The notes below the pieces were generated by a model, which did no database searches, had not been told where the DNA came from, and was given only the letters and a program-made list of their open reading frames with translations. The translations under genes and the position numbers were made by a program. From Nipponacmea schrenckii (taxonomy: Eukaryota > Mollusca > Gastropoda > Lottiidae), in NCBI GenBank assembly GCA_030562195.1, contig JAUJPP010000005.1, forward strand, positions 26,833,106 to 26,897,105: a stretch of 64,000 nt of DNA, read 5' to 3'. Below are positions 1 through 13,312 of this stretch, piece by piece; the first letter of the stretch is position 1; every line of letters begins with the position of its first letter.

Positions 1-139
1 TCTTGATCAGACTGAATAAATATACGCTTTCCTTGCTTACTGTACTTAAATTTGTAATAGTCTGTGTAAAGCAGTTTCATTTGAATGCAAATTTTAAAAA
101 ACCTCTATTTTTTAACTTTCTAGAATTTTTGTTTAAGTT

Positions 140-545
140 AATAAGCATGGAACATTGAGATCAACGAAGCATTGAGATTCAGAAAACGGCCAGTGAGGTC
201 AAAAAGCATTGAGAACATTGAGATCAACAAAACCTTTTACAGAACATTGAGATCAACAAAGCATGGAGATCCATAAAACATTAAGAACAATAAGGTCAAC
301 AAAGAACTGAAATCATTGAGATCTACAAAACCTTTAACAAAACATTGAGATCCACAAAACATTCACATGCACAAACATTAAGAACATTGAGATCAACAAA
401 GCATGGAGATCCATAAAGAACAATGACGTCAACAAAGCACTGAAAACATTGAGATCTACAAAACCTTTAACAAAACATTGAGATCCACAAAACATTCACA
501 TGCACAAACATTAAGAACATTTAGATCAACAAAACATTGAGGTTA
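140..545. repeat. Degenerate tandem repeat with higher-order unit of about 135-140 bp
   Basis: Short phrases of the type ACATTGAGATCAACAAA recur every 20-40 bases. A longer block beginning AGAACATTGAGATCAAC starts at 241, 381 and about 514, so the short words are organised into a unit of roughly 135-140 bp. No open frame or known element was recognised. Seen directly. Confidence 0.75.
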
Positions 546-2662
546 AGAAGCACAGGTTGTGACCTCTGCTCAAAGAGTTCACACCACAGTTATTGTGTAT
601 TGTGTTAATCTTGGTAAAGTCTGCCACAGCCTAACTATCTTATTTTATAATCTAAAAGGAATCAATAAATTTCCAACTGAGTACTCTCTGGCCAACATCT
701 AGTACCCTTGCCATCTCTTTAATCAATGACTGATTGCTCACAGAGTTAATTCACATTTCTCATGTCAAATCAGAGGCAATTTTTACTTCATTTTAGTTTA
801 ACATTTTGTTTCGTACTTTTATTCTAAGATAAAATTTAACAATGTCAAATGTGTGTTAAATTTACTATTGGGTTTGTTGTAGATGTTAAAAATCGTAGCC
901 TCAAAATATTTTTTAATAAATTTTGGTACTGTCTGTGTAGCTTCTGTAAGACATTTTCAGAAATATCAATATGATTTTGTCAACAAGAGTTAAGTAGAAA
1001 TAGTTAATTTTATGTGAAGTAAAATGAATAACCCTGATACTAACAATAAACAATGATGGGTAAAATATTGACTGCACTGTAATTACCATCCTTCTGTATT
1101 TAGAATACCTCAGTTGGCCATAGATAATTATAGCTTAAAGTAAATAGGAAAGTGTTGATAAAAAGAGATCTAATCAGCCCAATCTTCACCTTACCACCCT
1201 AGAAATAAGTTGACTTGTTGAATGATGTACTTGTGTAGGTGAAGATAAGAAAATTGGCCAAGAATATCCTCAATAAGTAATAGATTATAAAGGTCATTTC
1301 CTGATAATCTTGTTTATAATTACTGATAGAAATCAGTTTACCTATCTTTTTCCTTAAAATCAATCTGCTATTTACATCATCAGGATTAATTATGTAATAG
1401 AAACTTTGTAAACACATCACTTCCAATTGAAAAAGAATAGTGATGACCAAAAAGAAGATAGAAAGTGAAGCAGATGTGGTAAATTGCGGTTTGTGTCCAT
1501 TAGTTAATTGGCCCTTCTCTCATGAGCTGATTAAGCCTGAAAATCTGGTTCAAAAGATGGAATATACCAATGGGATATCTGTGCCTGGAGGGCTGGACAT
1601 AAAATGTCACTTTTTTATAGGAGTTGCATCCAGGGCTGTTGATTTGACTCTATATGCCGGACATGACCGGCAGTCATGCCAAAATGACCATTTGCAAATA
1701 GACTCCGTCGGACATCAAGTATAGGTCAGTGACGTTAAAAAAATTATTAAAATTAAATTACCAAACAATCATGTGTAGTCAATGAAACTCCTAACAGTAC
1801 CGCTCAATTAATTTAGTTAATTAAAGAGATTAACGGTAAGAGGTGGTAATTAACAATGAATTTATTGACAATTATTAATCGGCTCCCGGAACTTGCATCT
1901 ATCTTTTTTTGGATAGTGATTACTCATCTATGAAATAAAAGGAAGGGGTAGGGCTAAAATGTTTGGTTTTTTCAAATATAGCCTTCTGTATTATATATAT
2001 AGATAACTGAGAAGAAATAATCTTATCATTGGGTTTTTTAACAAGGTTTAATATAAGTGGTAATATAATGCATACAAATGTACAGAATATTGATATAATA
2101 AACCAAATTAAACACGAAACACTGTTCAATTTCTTTTGGTTTCAAGCAGAAGTTTTGAATTGACTGTAGACTGACAAGTTGAATGTCTATTGATTATTCA
2201 AAAAATGAATGACTAATCAATTGTAAGAAGAAGATAATTCAAGTCATTAACCAATTTCTAGTATTTTCTACAGTATAGAATTCCTGGCACCATTTATCAC
2301 ATGATCAGTTCGCTTCTAAATAGATTCAATTAGTTAAATTCTATCATTTACCACCAGAAGATCACATTAAGACTATTTATTTTATTTGACCCAAGGGAAC
2401 TTTTTATTCACTCAGTAATAGCTAGACTTTGGTTACATTTTTACTGTCTCCAGTAAGGATCAGGGTCAAAAGTAGGCCAGTTATTTAAATATTACTAATA
2501 TCAGAGATTCTTGTGGATAAATGTAGAATTTCATCTGGACTATTAAACTACAAAACTATTTGAGAATTTGGAAAACAAAATTATCTTACTTCCAGACATT
2601 TTCAAACTGGCATCTGCTTCCAATCAACATACGACTTAAGCAGGAAAAGATCTCCCTATATG
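546..2662. other. Non-coding stretch, nothing recognised
   Basis: AT-rich sequence with no convincing exon. An open frame of 94 codons at 1440-1724 (+) has no recognisable family and no flanking splice signals that I trust. If IMMP2L extends upstream, this is probably intron or 5' flank. Confidence 0.4.
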
Positions 2663-3131
2663 GACACTTTTGTGAGAGAATAGTAAGGATTAAGGATACT
2701 TTTGACATGAGAGAATAGTAAGCATTAAGGATACTTTTGACATGAGAGAATAGCAAGGAATAAGCACACTTTTGACATGAGAGAATAGTTAGGATTAAGG
2801 ACACTTTTGACATGAGAGAATAGTAAGGATTAAGGATACTATTGACGTGAGAGAAAAGCAAGGATTAAGGACACTTTTGACATAGATAGTAAGGATACTT
2901 TTGACGTGAGAGAATAGCAATGATTAAGGACACTTTTGACATGAGAGAATAGTAAGGATTAATGACACTTTTGAAGTGAGAGAATAGTAAGGATTAAGGA
3001 CACTTTTGATGTGAATGAATAGCAAGAATTAAGGATACTTTTGACGTGAGTGAATAGCAAGGATTAAGGACACTTTTGAAGTGAGAGAATTGTAAGGATT
3101 AAGGTCACTTTTAAAGTGAGAGAATAGTTAG
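2663..3131. repeat. Minisatellite, 35-bp unit, about 13 copies
   Basis: A unit of 35 bp with core ACTTTTGACATGAGAGAATA repeats head to tail with point differences (ACATG, ACGTG, AAGTG variants) and one shortened unit near 2885. The unit length is not a multiple of three, and the open frame on the minus strand across it is incidental. Likely intronic or intergenic. Confidence 0.85.
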
Positions 3132-4943
3132 GATGAAATTTGGCTTATAGGCAAAAGAATCTGAAATTTTTATTCTATATTGATGAAATTTGATATGCAT
3201 GTAAATAAGCATAAGATCTTGATCAAGTTAAATTTAGTTATAATAGAATGACTAGTCTAGGAGTTATTGCCTTTGACTGGGGAGACCTTGTTTATGTGTA
3301 AATTCAATTTCTACAAGTTCTGGAATATGCAAAATTTGATGTATATCTCTTAAAATACTGTTATCATTTCCGCGAGTTGTCAGTGGGCATATGTCATCTT
3401 ACCTGATAGGCTTCCTTTATGTAATGTAACAATTAAACAGATGGTGGATATGGTAATACAATATTAATTGAAAATTTATGTCATTAATTAAGATATTCCT
3501 TTTGACAGAAACTGAAACATTTCATTCTAATTTTCACTCTAAATTTTTCAGGTTCTGTTTTGATGTTTTTTTTATCATTCTACAATTGATATATTGAACA
3601 CTATTTTAACATTGAAAATATTTTGTTATTGTATTCATTGACAAGAGTTCTTTAACAACCACTTATATTAGGAAGATGAGAAATCTAAACTTTAAAGAGT
3701 GCATATAATGGATCACCAGTCAAATGGAGATGAACGTACATTAAATAGATTTTCTTTACGTTAAAATGGACTAGGTTTATGCCTGTACAAAACAGCAGAA
3801 AATGACTAATGTAAAATATTCTTACTCTATATGACATAATGACTGACATTGTTGGCAGTATGTTACAAACATTAAAATACCTAAAGTAGTAAAAAATAGG
3901 AACAAAATAAAAAGATGAGAAAGAAAACTGCAGGAGATACAGGCATGTTCTTAATCAGTGGAATATATTCTCTTCACATGTTTATAATGAACTCTTAAAC
4001 TATTTATTTTAAACTTTAAACAATTATACCTTACCAACCTTATATTATATTGTTTTGGCTTGATGTATAGAATCACAAAATATACTTAAGAAAATTCTTT
4101 TTTGTTTTTTAATTACATGTGTAGTTATTTTATGGAAATTGTCAAATGATGTTAATATGATTTTGTTTGTTTCTTATGAATCACTAAAAATTGTAGCCTA
4201 TAGCTTGACTACAAATATAAGTATTGCTTTGATTTGATTTGCGTCAATTGTCACCTTTGTAGAGAAAGGTTTAACTTCAACCTCAACCAACCTGACATTC
4301 AGGAAGTCAAAATACACATTTTGAAGGTTTTTTCTACTGATTATGCCAATCTATAGAAAATCGTTTGGTCTTTATCAGCAAATAACTATCAATAAGCAAA
4401 TATTATAACTACTTGCACAATGATTCATTGCTCAAATATATGTTCAATTTAGAATTCAATGTACATGCTGTCATCTAAGAATTTAAAAAAAGTTAATCAC
4501 TTACCAAACTGATATACTATCAGAATAACTAACTAGGAATTCTTGTCATAGCTGAGTAAAATGGTTTCAAGTCAGTAGTTGTGAAAGTAAGGATAAGAGT
4601 AGTATGTGGAATAGCACGATGTTTTATCAACTCAATGAATATATTAGGAGTATTACTAGTCTTGCTCAATAAATGTAATTTAAGGTTCTGTGAAAACAGT
4701 AGTAATCATAGCAGTTGTTGCTCAATTTTTTTAATGGTGATTTGGTATATCTGCATTTTTTGCACATTATTCTTTTTTTTTCACCATTTAAGAAATAATT
4801 CAAGATATTATAAGAAAGTATAATTGTAGCCAAGGGTATTATATGCTTGATGCCAAATTATTGAAATTGATTATTTATTATTATTAGGCCTGTACGTTTG
4901 CATTAATGACAATGTCTTCAGAAACAGGCTGTGGTAGATAAGT
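3132..4943. other. Non-coding stretch, nothing recognised
   Basis: AT-rich DNA. I found no exon with credible splice sites, no RNA gene and no repeat structure. Confidence 0.4.
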
Positions 4944-5476
4944 AGGGTTGGGCGAAACTACGGTATTACCATGAAGACGGGTTCCAAAAAAATACCAGTA
5001 GTAGTATCGTGGCAATACTGAATACTCTGTATACTGTATTCATTCTTATGAGAAATTAAACTGGTAAAATATTCGTTCTTTTTTTATTTAAGGTATATTT
5101 TAAGAAATAAATTCATATTTTGTTGTTCTTAATCCACCACAATACATGTACTCGATTATCGCCTCATTTCCCATGCAGTATACTACTATCAGTCTTGACC
5201 ATTGGGACTATCTTTCAGGAATTTTTCCAGCACGCTACATTTGGCACACTTTTTGAGGCTCAATCAGTAAAGTCGGGTTTATTCAATTGGAATAAAAAAA
5301 AACAGTGATCAAGAAAAAATAACGAAATAATATCTTGCATATGACCTAATAATGTGATAATGTTCATTTACATTAAAAAATTTTGGTCACAAAAAAAGAC
5401 CCTGAATATAGTGATAATACCCAATTTCACCTGAAATACCGTGGTATCAGAAAATCTTGATACCGCCCATCCCTAT
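4944..5476. mobile_element. Candidate non-autonomous DNA element (hAT-like MITE)
   Basis: The left end reads TAGGGTTGGGCG followed by ACGGTATTACCATG. The right end reads, in inverted sense, ATAGGGATGGGCGGTATC followed by ACCACGGTATTTCAG. These imperfect terminal inverted repeats enclose about 530 bp of AT-rich sequence without a transposase frame. Ends of the form (C/T)AGGG-TGGGCG are familiar from hAT-type elements in animals. I could not identify a clean 8-bp target duplication, so the superfamily is an inference. Confidence 0.55.
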
Positions 5477-8400
5477 GTAGAAGTCTTGTTAAATTTTTTT
5501 TTATCTAATTGATTATGATTGTCTTAGTGCAGTCACCTAAAAGTACAGCTTGCTTATTGGTTTGATAAAAACACTGATTCAACATAATATATTTTAAAGA
5601 AGGTGGGAAATTTCAAGCTTATTAGAGTAAAATAACAAATAATGTAATTTAATTCAGTATAAGAATCTCTGTAGCAGACATTTTGGATTTGATCCAAATC
5701 AAGGTGAGAAAGGAATCTTACAAAACAAGGGAGTTATATGACATATTTTTGGATACAATTCAAAATTTGTGATAAATATAAATTTTATTTAGAATTGTCT
5801 TGGTGGACTAGGACAATACAGACCACACAGAATTTAACCATTTTATATTAAAAACAGGCAGACAGGTTATGTTATTTCAGTTAAACCATGTTTTAACAAG
5901 TTCTAAAAGATTAAGATTAAGTTGAGCTTAACTTGTTTAATTGGTTAGTCAGATGTAAGGTTGATAATAGATCATCTAATTCCTGATCTTTCAAAATAGT
6001 TATACTTACCCTTACATCTGAGAATTGAATAGTATTATTTACCTATGATGATGACAGGTAGGTGAAGTAGCTATCTACCAACAACCACAGTTCCCTATCA
6101 ATGTCAAATTGTATTCATTCTTACATTGTATGTGTAAATCTATAACATTTACCATTGGGGTGTTATGTCATGAGTTAATAAATGCCTGATCATAGCATCT
6201 TCAGCTCTCAAGGATTCTTAAGCTGTCTGCTCTTTTGGTTGGCTACCTAAATATTTAAACAGTGGATTCATTTCATCAATTGTTGACCTTGAAGATGGAA
6301 ATACTCTATTCTGATCAAATATATAACAGAACGGGATTTGTTAATTATGATTCAGGACATGTTTTAAATTCTGTTTTGTAAAGGGTGTGATTGAAACTTA
6401 ATTTCAGTCAAGATTAATGAAATACTACTGTTTCTGAAAAGGACTTAAAAACCTTCTGATATAAATAAGGATACTTTTACTGATTTTAGTAGGTATATAT
6501 AGATATTTTTCTTGCTTTTCGCCCAATTTATTCCAAAATTTATTGTATTTACTACTGTCAGTAATATTTCAGACTTATCAGTTATTTCCTGGTTTATGGC
6601 ACTTAGTAAACAGAGTTGATGTGTTTACCTGATCTATAGGTGTGTAGTGATGGTCAGTTAAAATATAAATGAGATCATCTGTCAGCACATACATACATCT
6701 TCAATTCCATCTTCTCCTTCCATCTTCAAATACATTGACATTATTGGTACCCTTTGAATACTATTGCATTGTAATGGATATGCTTCCTTATGTTTATAAT
6801 GTATAATTTTTTTACTCTGTAAAATTTGACACTTGTTACTCTGCTCATTCTCTATTACCATTTATTTCTTCAGCTATGATTAAATTGTATTAAGTTTTGT
6901 AGAAGAACAACTTCGGCATTAGTGAAAATCCATGTTTATTCTTTATCAATTAAACATTGGTCACTTGAATCCTAGCTTTTAATTGGAGAAAAATGGTTTT
7001 AATGGTTTAAAAAAGTGGAAACAACTCTGGACTGTATATATTGTGCAATATATGGTTATCAATCTAATTGCCTTTAATCTTTGAGGTTTGAAATTTGTAG
7101 TTGACAAAATTGATATTATTTGTGATGTGTTATTTTGATAATAAAAGACAGGAAACTGGTAATAAAGTGTAGCAGAATCAATAAAGATCTAAGATAAAAA
7201 GAAGTAATATTACATGGTCTAAGATTTATTAATATTGACCACATATTTCATTATCTCAAAGAAAGTAATAAATGCACAAACACTGTTCTGTATGTTGACA
7301 AGAAGACTTAAGTCAATATTGTAGCAGTTTATCTGATAACCAAACACAATAATATTCCTCTGTAGTACCAGATAGAAGAGAAATTCATTCAATGTAGAAT
7401 ATATTGTTCAATTAATTTATAATGCAGTTTTATAATAATGGTTGAGTTGTTTTCAGTCTTTCTTTCATGATATATATATGTTCCAGATATTTATATAAAC
7501 CTGAACCTTTTACAATGGATAAAACCTATTATACAAATTTTATCATCGACTCATTTGAAAATAAAGTCCAATAATTTATCTTAAGATGAATGAACAATAT
7601 TATTATTCATAAAGTCACTACCATTTAAATTCTGTTTCCACCAATATATATTTAGCATTGACAAACACCCTGTTGCAAGTCTTTTGGGGATTTCCTGAGT
7701 AGGCCTACTGAAAAACTGATGTTATAATTTCTTTTATTTCCACCTTGCTCTCTCATCTGGCACATTTAAAAAATACTTCTATTCAAATCACAATTAACAT
7801 CTCTGGAGAAATAAATCAAATTTATCAAACCAGAAAGTTTTATCATGCATGAAGCTATCAGTTGTTCAATCTACAAATTAAAAATGAAAATTAATTATGT
7901 GGAAAAAAGTGAGATGAGAGATAACCTAGTAAAACAAATTGTCATCAGTTTGTCTATTGTGAGGTATAATTCAGCAGGGAGTGAAGGGTGTTTCATTCCA
8001 GTTCCTTTAGTTTGTTGTATAATAGAATTAATTGTACCAGAGCCTATTTTACCTTGCTTGTGTTTTTTATCTGAGTCTAGTTGGAAATTTCTATTAATTA
8101 TATATGCTATGATGATTAACAATGCACATGTTTGTTATGACTGATTTGTGAATAGAGCTTACTGTCAACTCATTGAATAACTTGTAAATTCTTAATAAGT
8201 TCCATTGTTATCCATTTTGTTCAGGCTGAGTTCATTTATTTTATTGACCAGTAAGTAACTGGTATAGTACTGATACCAAATACATAGCACATAGTGTATT
8301 AATTGACATGAAATGAACAATAAAAAATAAACAGTGAACAATAAACAATGGCATTGTTAAGTAATAATTACTAATTAAGTTTAAAATCTAAGACTAATTT

Positions 8401-9419
8401 TTTACTGGAAAGTTTTGATCAAAGAAACTCAAGATACCAGAATTGCCATTGTAGACTGAAGGAACAGTGGTGGTCTAGATAATCAATATTCACTGTTTCT
8501 TTTGTCTCCTTCCTGTAAATGTGCATAGAATAATGGTTTGTTTTGTTTGGTGGCATTTAAGTTATTATTAAGCTTATGCGTAGCCCTTAAAATGACAGAA
8601 AATCATGACTTTGTGAGATAGAGTGATGGCTGATACAGCTTCTTAAAACATGATTTAATTGATCTTATGGAACTGGAACATTTCATTCCACTGGATATTT
8701 GCTCCCTTTTACTAAGTAGTATGGCTATGCAAACAAGATAAAAATAGTTATTTTTGAAAATGTGGTTCATAATGTTGAATGTTTCTATTGATCTCATGTG
8801 TCTTCTACCAATTTGAACCTTTTAGTCCTCCAATAATTATTTCAATCTGTTTTATTAAAATCACAACATTTGGAAATCAACAAATATTATCTATAGTACA
8901 GTAAATAATTGAATGGATGCTGATGTGGCATCTGTTTTATTATAAAATCTTACTGCTCTCTGTCAATAACATGTTCTCTTCATTAGATTATACTGTAAAT
9001 TATATTGATTTTTCTTCAAATTAAACTAAATGGAAATGTGTTGTAAATTGTGTGAAATGAAAAAAAAAATAAATAAAATGTACTGAAATTTTATGTGACA
9101 TAAATTCACAATTTATTTATTCAATCAATTTTTTTAATAGATGAATACAAAAGTGTTTTTTTAGGGCAGAAAGTTGTCTTAACTATATCACGCTATGTAG
9201 GCCTAATGTTTCCAGCACTTATATAGACAAGGTTGTAAAGAGAAGCAGGTATACCAGTGCATTCCTATATCATTTGCTCCTTATATTATCATTTCACATA
9301 GAAATTTATTCAATTTCATCAAATCAAATCTTAGACAACATGTTAGTACTCAAATGACTTTGAGTAAGTCATTTTTCTGTTTTATTGCCATTGACCTAAT
9401 ATATGAATCTTTGTTACAG
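5477..9419. other. Probable intron of IMMP2L; nothing else recognised
   Basis: The stretch precedes an IMMP2L internal exon and is therefore at least partly its intron. I searched it for an exon with the catalytic-serine motif or the RGDIV-type strand that should come earlier in the protein and found none. Several short open frames (for example 7845-8144 and 9542-9742, +) lack any family signal. Confidence 0.45.
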
Positions 9420-10626
9420 ATCACCTCATTGTGTGAAGGAAAATCAGATTAAAAGATTGATAGCATTAGAAGGAGATTTGATCAAGTAAGTGTTGTAAAC
9501 TTTACAGATTCCAGAAATATGCACATCTGAATCTTAGAATCTTGATTTGGATTGTGGAAGTTAAGCTGAAAAGGCTGGTTTTGTTGGAATATAGCATATT
9601 GAGATTTAGAACATTTTGTTTTTATTCCATTTTTATTCTACTGAATATATTTTGGGTGGCAGCATATATGCCATATTTGGTCCTTCACTTTTTTTGTACA
9701 AAAGCTTGTAATGTGGATCTGAACCTTGTATTCTTGACTTGAAAGAAAATAACCTAAACCACTAACAGAAAATGGTAAACTGTACAAGAATATGAGATAC
9801 TGACTGAATGGGTCACAGAATTTGATATTCTTATAAAGATTACAGTGATACATGTAAATAGATTTTAACCAAATACACCAAGCAATTTTGCATCCTATAC
9901 ATAACTAATGTCTAATGGTAAGCAAGTGATTACTGCAACATATGCTTATAAAAATACCGTAGTCCTAAGAGCTTTTCTATCTGTGTGGATCATTTTGGTG
10001 GCTTCATGAAATGATAGTTTGAATTGTTTTTGGGGCAATATACATTAAGGTGACGATGCCTGGAATTATAGCAGTTTTATTCAGCATGATTTAAGCTGTA
10101 TTTGCAAAATATGAATGGGTCCTTTTACATTCAACTTGCAGGACCAAAGGTTATAAAAAAAAATATATTCGAATACCAACAGGACATTGCTGGGTTGAAG
10201 GAGACAACAGAAAATACAGTAAAGATAGCAATTCATATGGTCCAGTAGGTATTTTTACTATTGTAAGATACAAGTATTATTGAGATTCTCTTGTTTGGAT
10301 TTCTCTGTTTTATAATATTACAAGAAAGACTATCAAATCTGCTTACTCATTTACCAATGATATTAATTCAATTATATTCCTAACTTTATTTTAAATGATG
10401 CTATATATATTTGATATAATATTTATATGGTATATATTTTTGTATAATTTAGGTGCCAATAGCATTGTTATATGGAAAGGCATCACATATTGTATGGCCA
10501 CCTAATCGCTGGAAAAAACTGGAAAAGAAATTTGATCCTAGTCGAATATTAACTGTTGATGAATATGAAAAATATCAAACATCTAATGTAGAGAATAATT
10601 GTGATGTGGTCTCAATATTAAACTGA
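9420..10626 (+). CDS. IMMP2L: Mitochondrial inner membrane protease subunit 2, C-terminal exons (partial)
   Basis: Three exons, 9420-9485, 10142-10244 and 10453-10626, join in phase and end at a TGA. They encode the C-terminal part of a type I signal-peptidase-like subunit that, in the known family, removes sorting signals in the mitochondrial inner membrane. The first exon carries QIKRLIALEGD, which contains the catalytic lysine region of the S26 family. The second carries GHCWVEGDN and DSNSYGP, and the third begins VPIALLYGKASHIVWPPNRW; all follow animal IMMP2L closely. Splice sites are ACAG/GTAAGT, GCAG/GTAGGT and TTAG. The exons bearing the catalytic serine and the transmembrane segment are absent from the 9.4 kb upstream that I could check and probably lie before the window. 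A polyadenylation-like ATTAAA lies at 10863. The gene is convergent with SLC35B4. Identity is firm; the full model is not. Confidence 0.93.
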
Positions 10627-11157
10627 ATACTTGGAGTGATTAAATTGTGTGTTACTGAAATCCTAATGGAGTATGGATTATGTTGATTATCATGATAGAA
10701 CTCATGATAGAAATTTCAAAAGAAACTAATGGATAAACTTTGTTCAGGGACATTGCAGTGATAGCATCAATTTGCAAAAATTGCGATCTAGTGTACGCTA
10801 ATATCATGGCATTACAGAATATATTATATTGTGCTGAACTGTGTTAATGAACAATGTTTTTTATTAAAAGATTTTACTAGTCTTAGCTTTAACTATGCTG
10901 ATGTGTTGGTGAGTCTACGACAGCCCCTAAATACCTTTTTATATTACATTTAAACTAGATTGTTTGTGCAAATCTGAATGGCTAACATTCTCAACTCCAT
11001 GAAATATAGAAGATTTATATATACCTAGATCTTGGTTTTTAGAAAAAGTATTTTTCTACTCAAATTAATCGATAGTGTATGTTAGTGGATATATTATTTT
11101 AATCAAATAAAACATAGTTGGCAAATTATTTAAAGAGTTGCCAAACCAAAAAATTTA
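10627..11157. other. IMMP2L 3' untranslated and flanking sequence
   Basis: About 530 bp between the IMMP2L stop codon and the first large repeat block. It contains ATTAAA at 10863 and AATAAA at about 11105, either of which could serve as a polyadenylation signal. No other feature seen. Confidence 0.45.
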
Positions 11158-13312
11158 AAGATAGCTTGCCAGGCAAGGTAATATACGCCCACTGGCAGCA
11201 TTTATTTCAAATAAAAACTTTTCAGTAAGGTTACAATAAGTGGAATGAATTATTCAACCTACCAACCTATTTTATTCTAGGGTCTCTAGTTTCATTAAAA
11301 ACTGTCAAGAATTGTACCTAATAACAACTCATTAAATATTTTTCGGGATTTTTATGATTTGCAATAGGGTTCACCCTTAATAATATTTTGATATTTTTAA
11401 TTCTTAATAAGGCTCATCCTTGGTTGATATTAAACAATTTCAGTGAGTTTTGTCAAAAAGGAATGTTTAGAGTGTTCACAAGCCAAAAGTTGAAAGCGTT
11501 TTTGAAAACAGGCGCAATAACTGACACTAAATATTTTTCGATTTATCTGATTTTCAATAGGGTTTATCCTTGTGAGAAAACAAATACTAAAGCCAAGTTT
11601 CATCAAAATCCATTCAAAATTGTTCTTTCTAGAGTGTTTGCGAGTTAAATTGAACGCGTTTTCAAAAACAAGGTCAATAACTTGTACTAAATATTTTTCG
11701 ATTTTCAATAGGGTTCATCCTTGGGAGACAACAAATACTCCAGCCAAGTTACATCAAAATCCATTAAAAATTGTTCTTTCTAGAGTGTTTACAAGCTAAA
11801 ATTGAACGCGTTTTCAAGAACAAGGGCTATAACTTACACTAAATATATTTCTATTTATTTGATTTATAATAGGGTTCATCCTTGGGTAAAAACAAATACT
11901 CAAGCCAAAGTTAATCAAAATCCATTAAGAATAGTTCTTTCTAGAGTGTTTACAAGCTAAAATTGAATGCGTTTTCAAGAACAAGGGCAGTAACTTATAC
12001 TAAAAAAATTTTCAATTTAGCTGATTTTCAATAGGGTTCATCCTTGAGTTATAACACACTCTCACACCAAGTTTCATCGAAATCCATCAAGAATTGTGCC
12101 ATGTAGAGTGTTTACGAGACAAAAATCGAACGCGTTTAAAAGAACAAGGGCAATAATTCATATTAGATATATTTTGATATTTTTAATTTTCAATTAGGCT
12201 CATCCCTTGCGATATCCAACAATTTCAGTTTTGTCAACATAGGTCATGAATTGTACCTTCTAGAGTGTTTATTAGCCAAAAAGTTAAACCCGTTTTCAAA
12301 CACAAGGGCAATAACTGACACTAAATATATTTCGATTTATTTGATTTTCAAAGGTTCATCCTTGGGTAAAAACAAATACTCAAGCCAAGTTTTATCAAAA
12401 TCCATTAAGAATTGTTCTTTCTAGAGTGCTTACAAGCTAAAATTGAACACGTTTTCAAACACAAGGGCAATAACTGATACTAAATATTTTTCGATTTAAA
12501 TGAATTTCAATAGGGTTCATCCTTAGGTGATTACAAATACTCATGCCAAGTTATGTCAAAATTGCTCAAGAATTGTGACTTGTAGAGTGTTTACAAGGCA
12601 AAAATCCAACACATTTTATAGAACAAGGGCAATAATTCCTATTAAATATATTTCGATATGTGCTATTTTCAAAAGGGTTCATTCTTTGGTGATATTAAAC
12701 AATTTCAGCAAGTTTCGTCAAAATCAGTCAATAACTGTGCTTTTTAGAGTGTTTACAAGCTAAAAATTGAACGTGTTTTCAAAAACAAGGGCTTAACTGA
12801 TATTAATTTTTTTTCGATTTGACTGGTTTTCAATAGGCTTCATCCTTGGGTGATAACAAATACTCAGGCCAAGTTTCATTAAAATCCATTAAAAATTGTT
12901 CTCTCAAGAGTGTTTACAAGCTAAAATTGAACGCGTTTTCAAGAACAAGGGCAATAACTTATACTAAATGTTTTTCGATTTCGCTGATTTTCAATAGGGG
13001 TTATCCTTGAGTTATAACATACTCTCACACCAAGTTTCATCAAAATCGGTCAAGAATTGCACGTTGTAGAGTGTTTACGAGCCATTCAAGAACAAGGGCA
13101 CAAACTCGTACTAATTTTTTTCCGATTTCGCTGATTTTCAATAGGGTTCATCCTTGCGTGATCATAAACACTCATATTAAGTTTCATCTAAATCCGTCAA
13201 GAATTACACCGTGTAGAGTGTTTACGAGCAATTGTGGACGGACCGACGGACGGACGGACGGATGTGGGTGACGACAATATACGCCCCCCATTTCATGTGG
13301 GCGTATAAAAAG
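11158..13312 (-). repeat. Large interspersed repeat, block 1 (tandem about 150-165 bp units)
   Basis: In this strand sense the block starts at 13312 with TTTTTATACGCCCACATGAA, then a GTCC-rich run, and ends at about 11158 with GCTGCCAGTGGGCGTATATT and TTGCCTGGCAAGCTAT. Between them lie about a dozen diverged units that repeat the phrases GAAACTTGG, CAAGGATGAACCCTATTG and TTATTGCCCTTGTTCTTGAA. Many short open frames cross it, but they are repeat translations that shift frame from unit to unit. It is the reverse-orientation sibling of the 18.7-kb block. Confidence 0.9.

Noticed and set aside
1440..1724. 94-codon open frame with several cysteines
   Set aside because: No recognisable family, no supporting splice sites, and it includes a palindromic GCCGGACATGACCGGC tract. 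Chance frame most likely.
7845..8144. 99-codon open frame on the plus strand
   Set aside because: It overlaps an antisense frame of similar length, has no family signal, and sits in a probable intron.
11388..13271. Several open frames of 66-92 codons in repeat block 1
   Set aside because: They are translations of the same diverged tandem unit in different frames and strands, with no constant start or end. The same holds for frames in the other blocks, such as 18913-19899 and 44157-44862.
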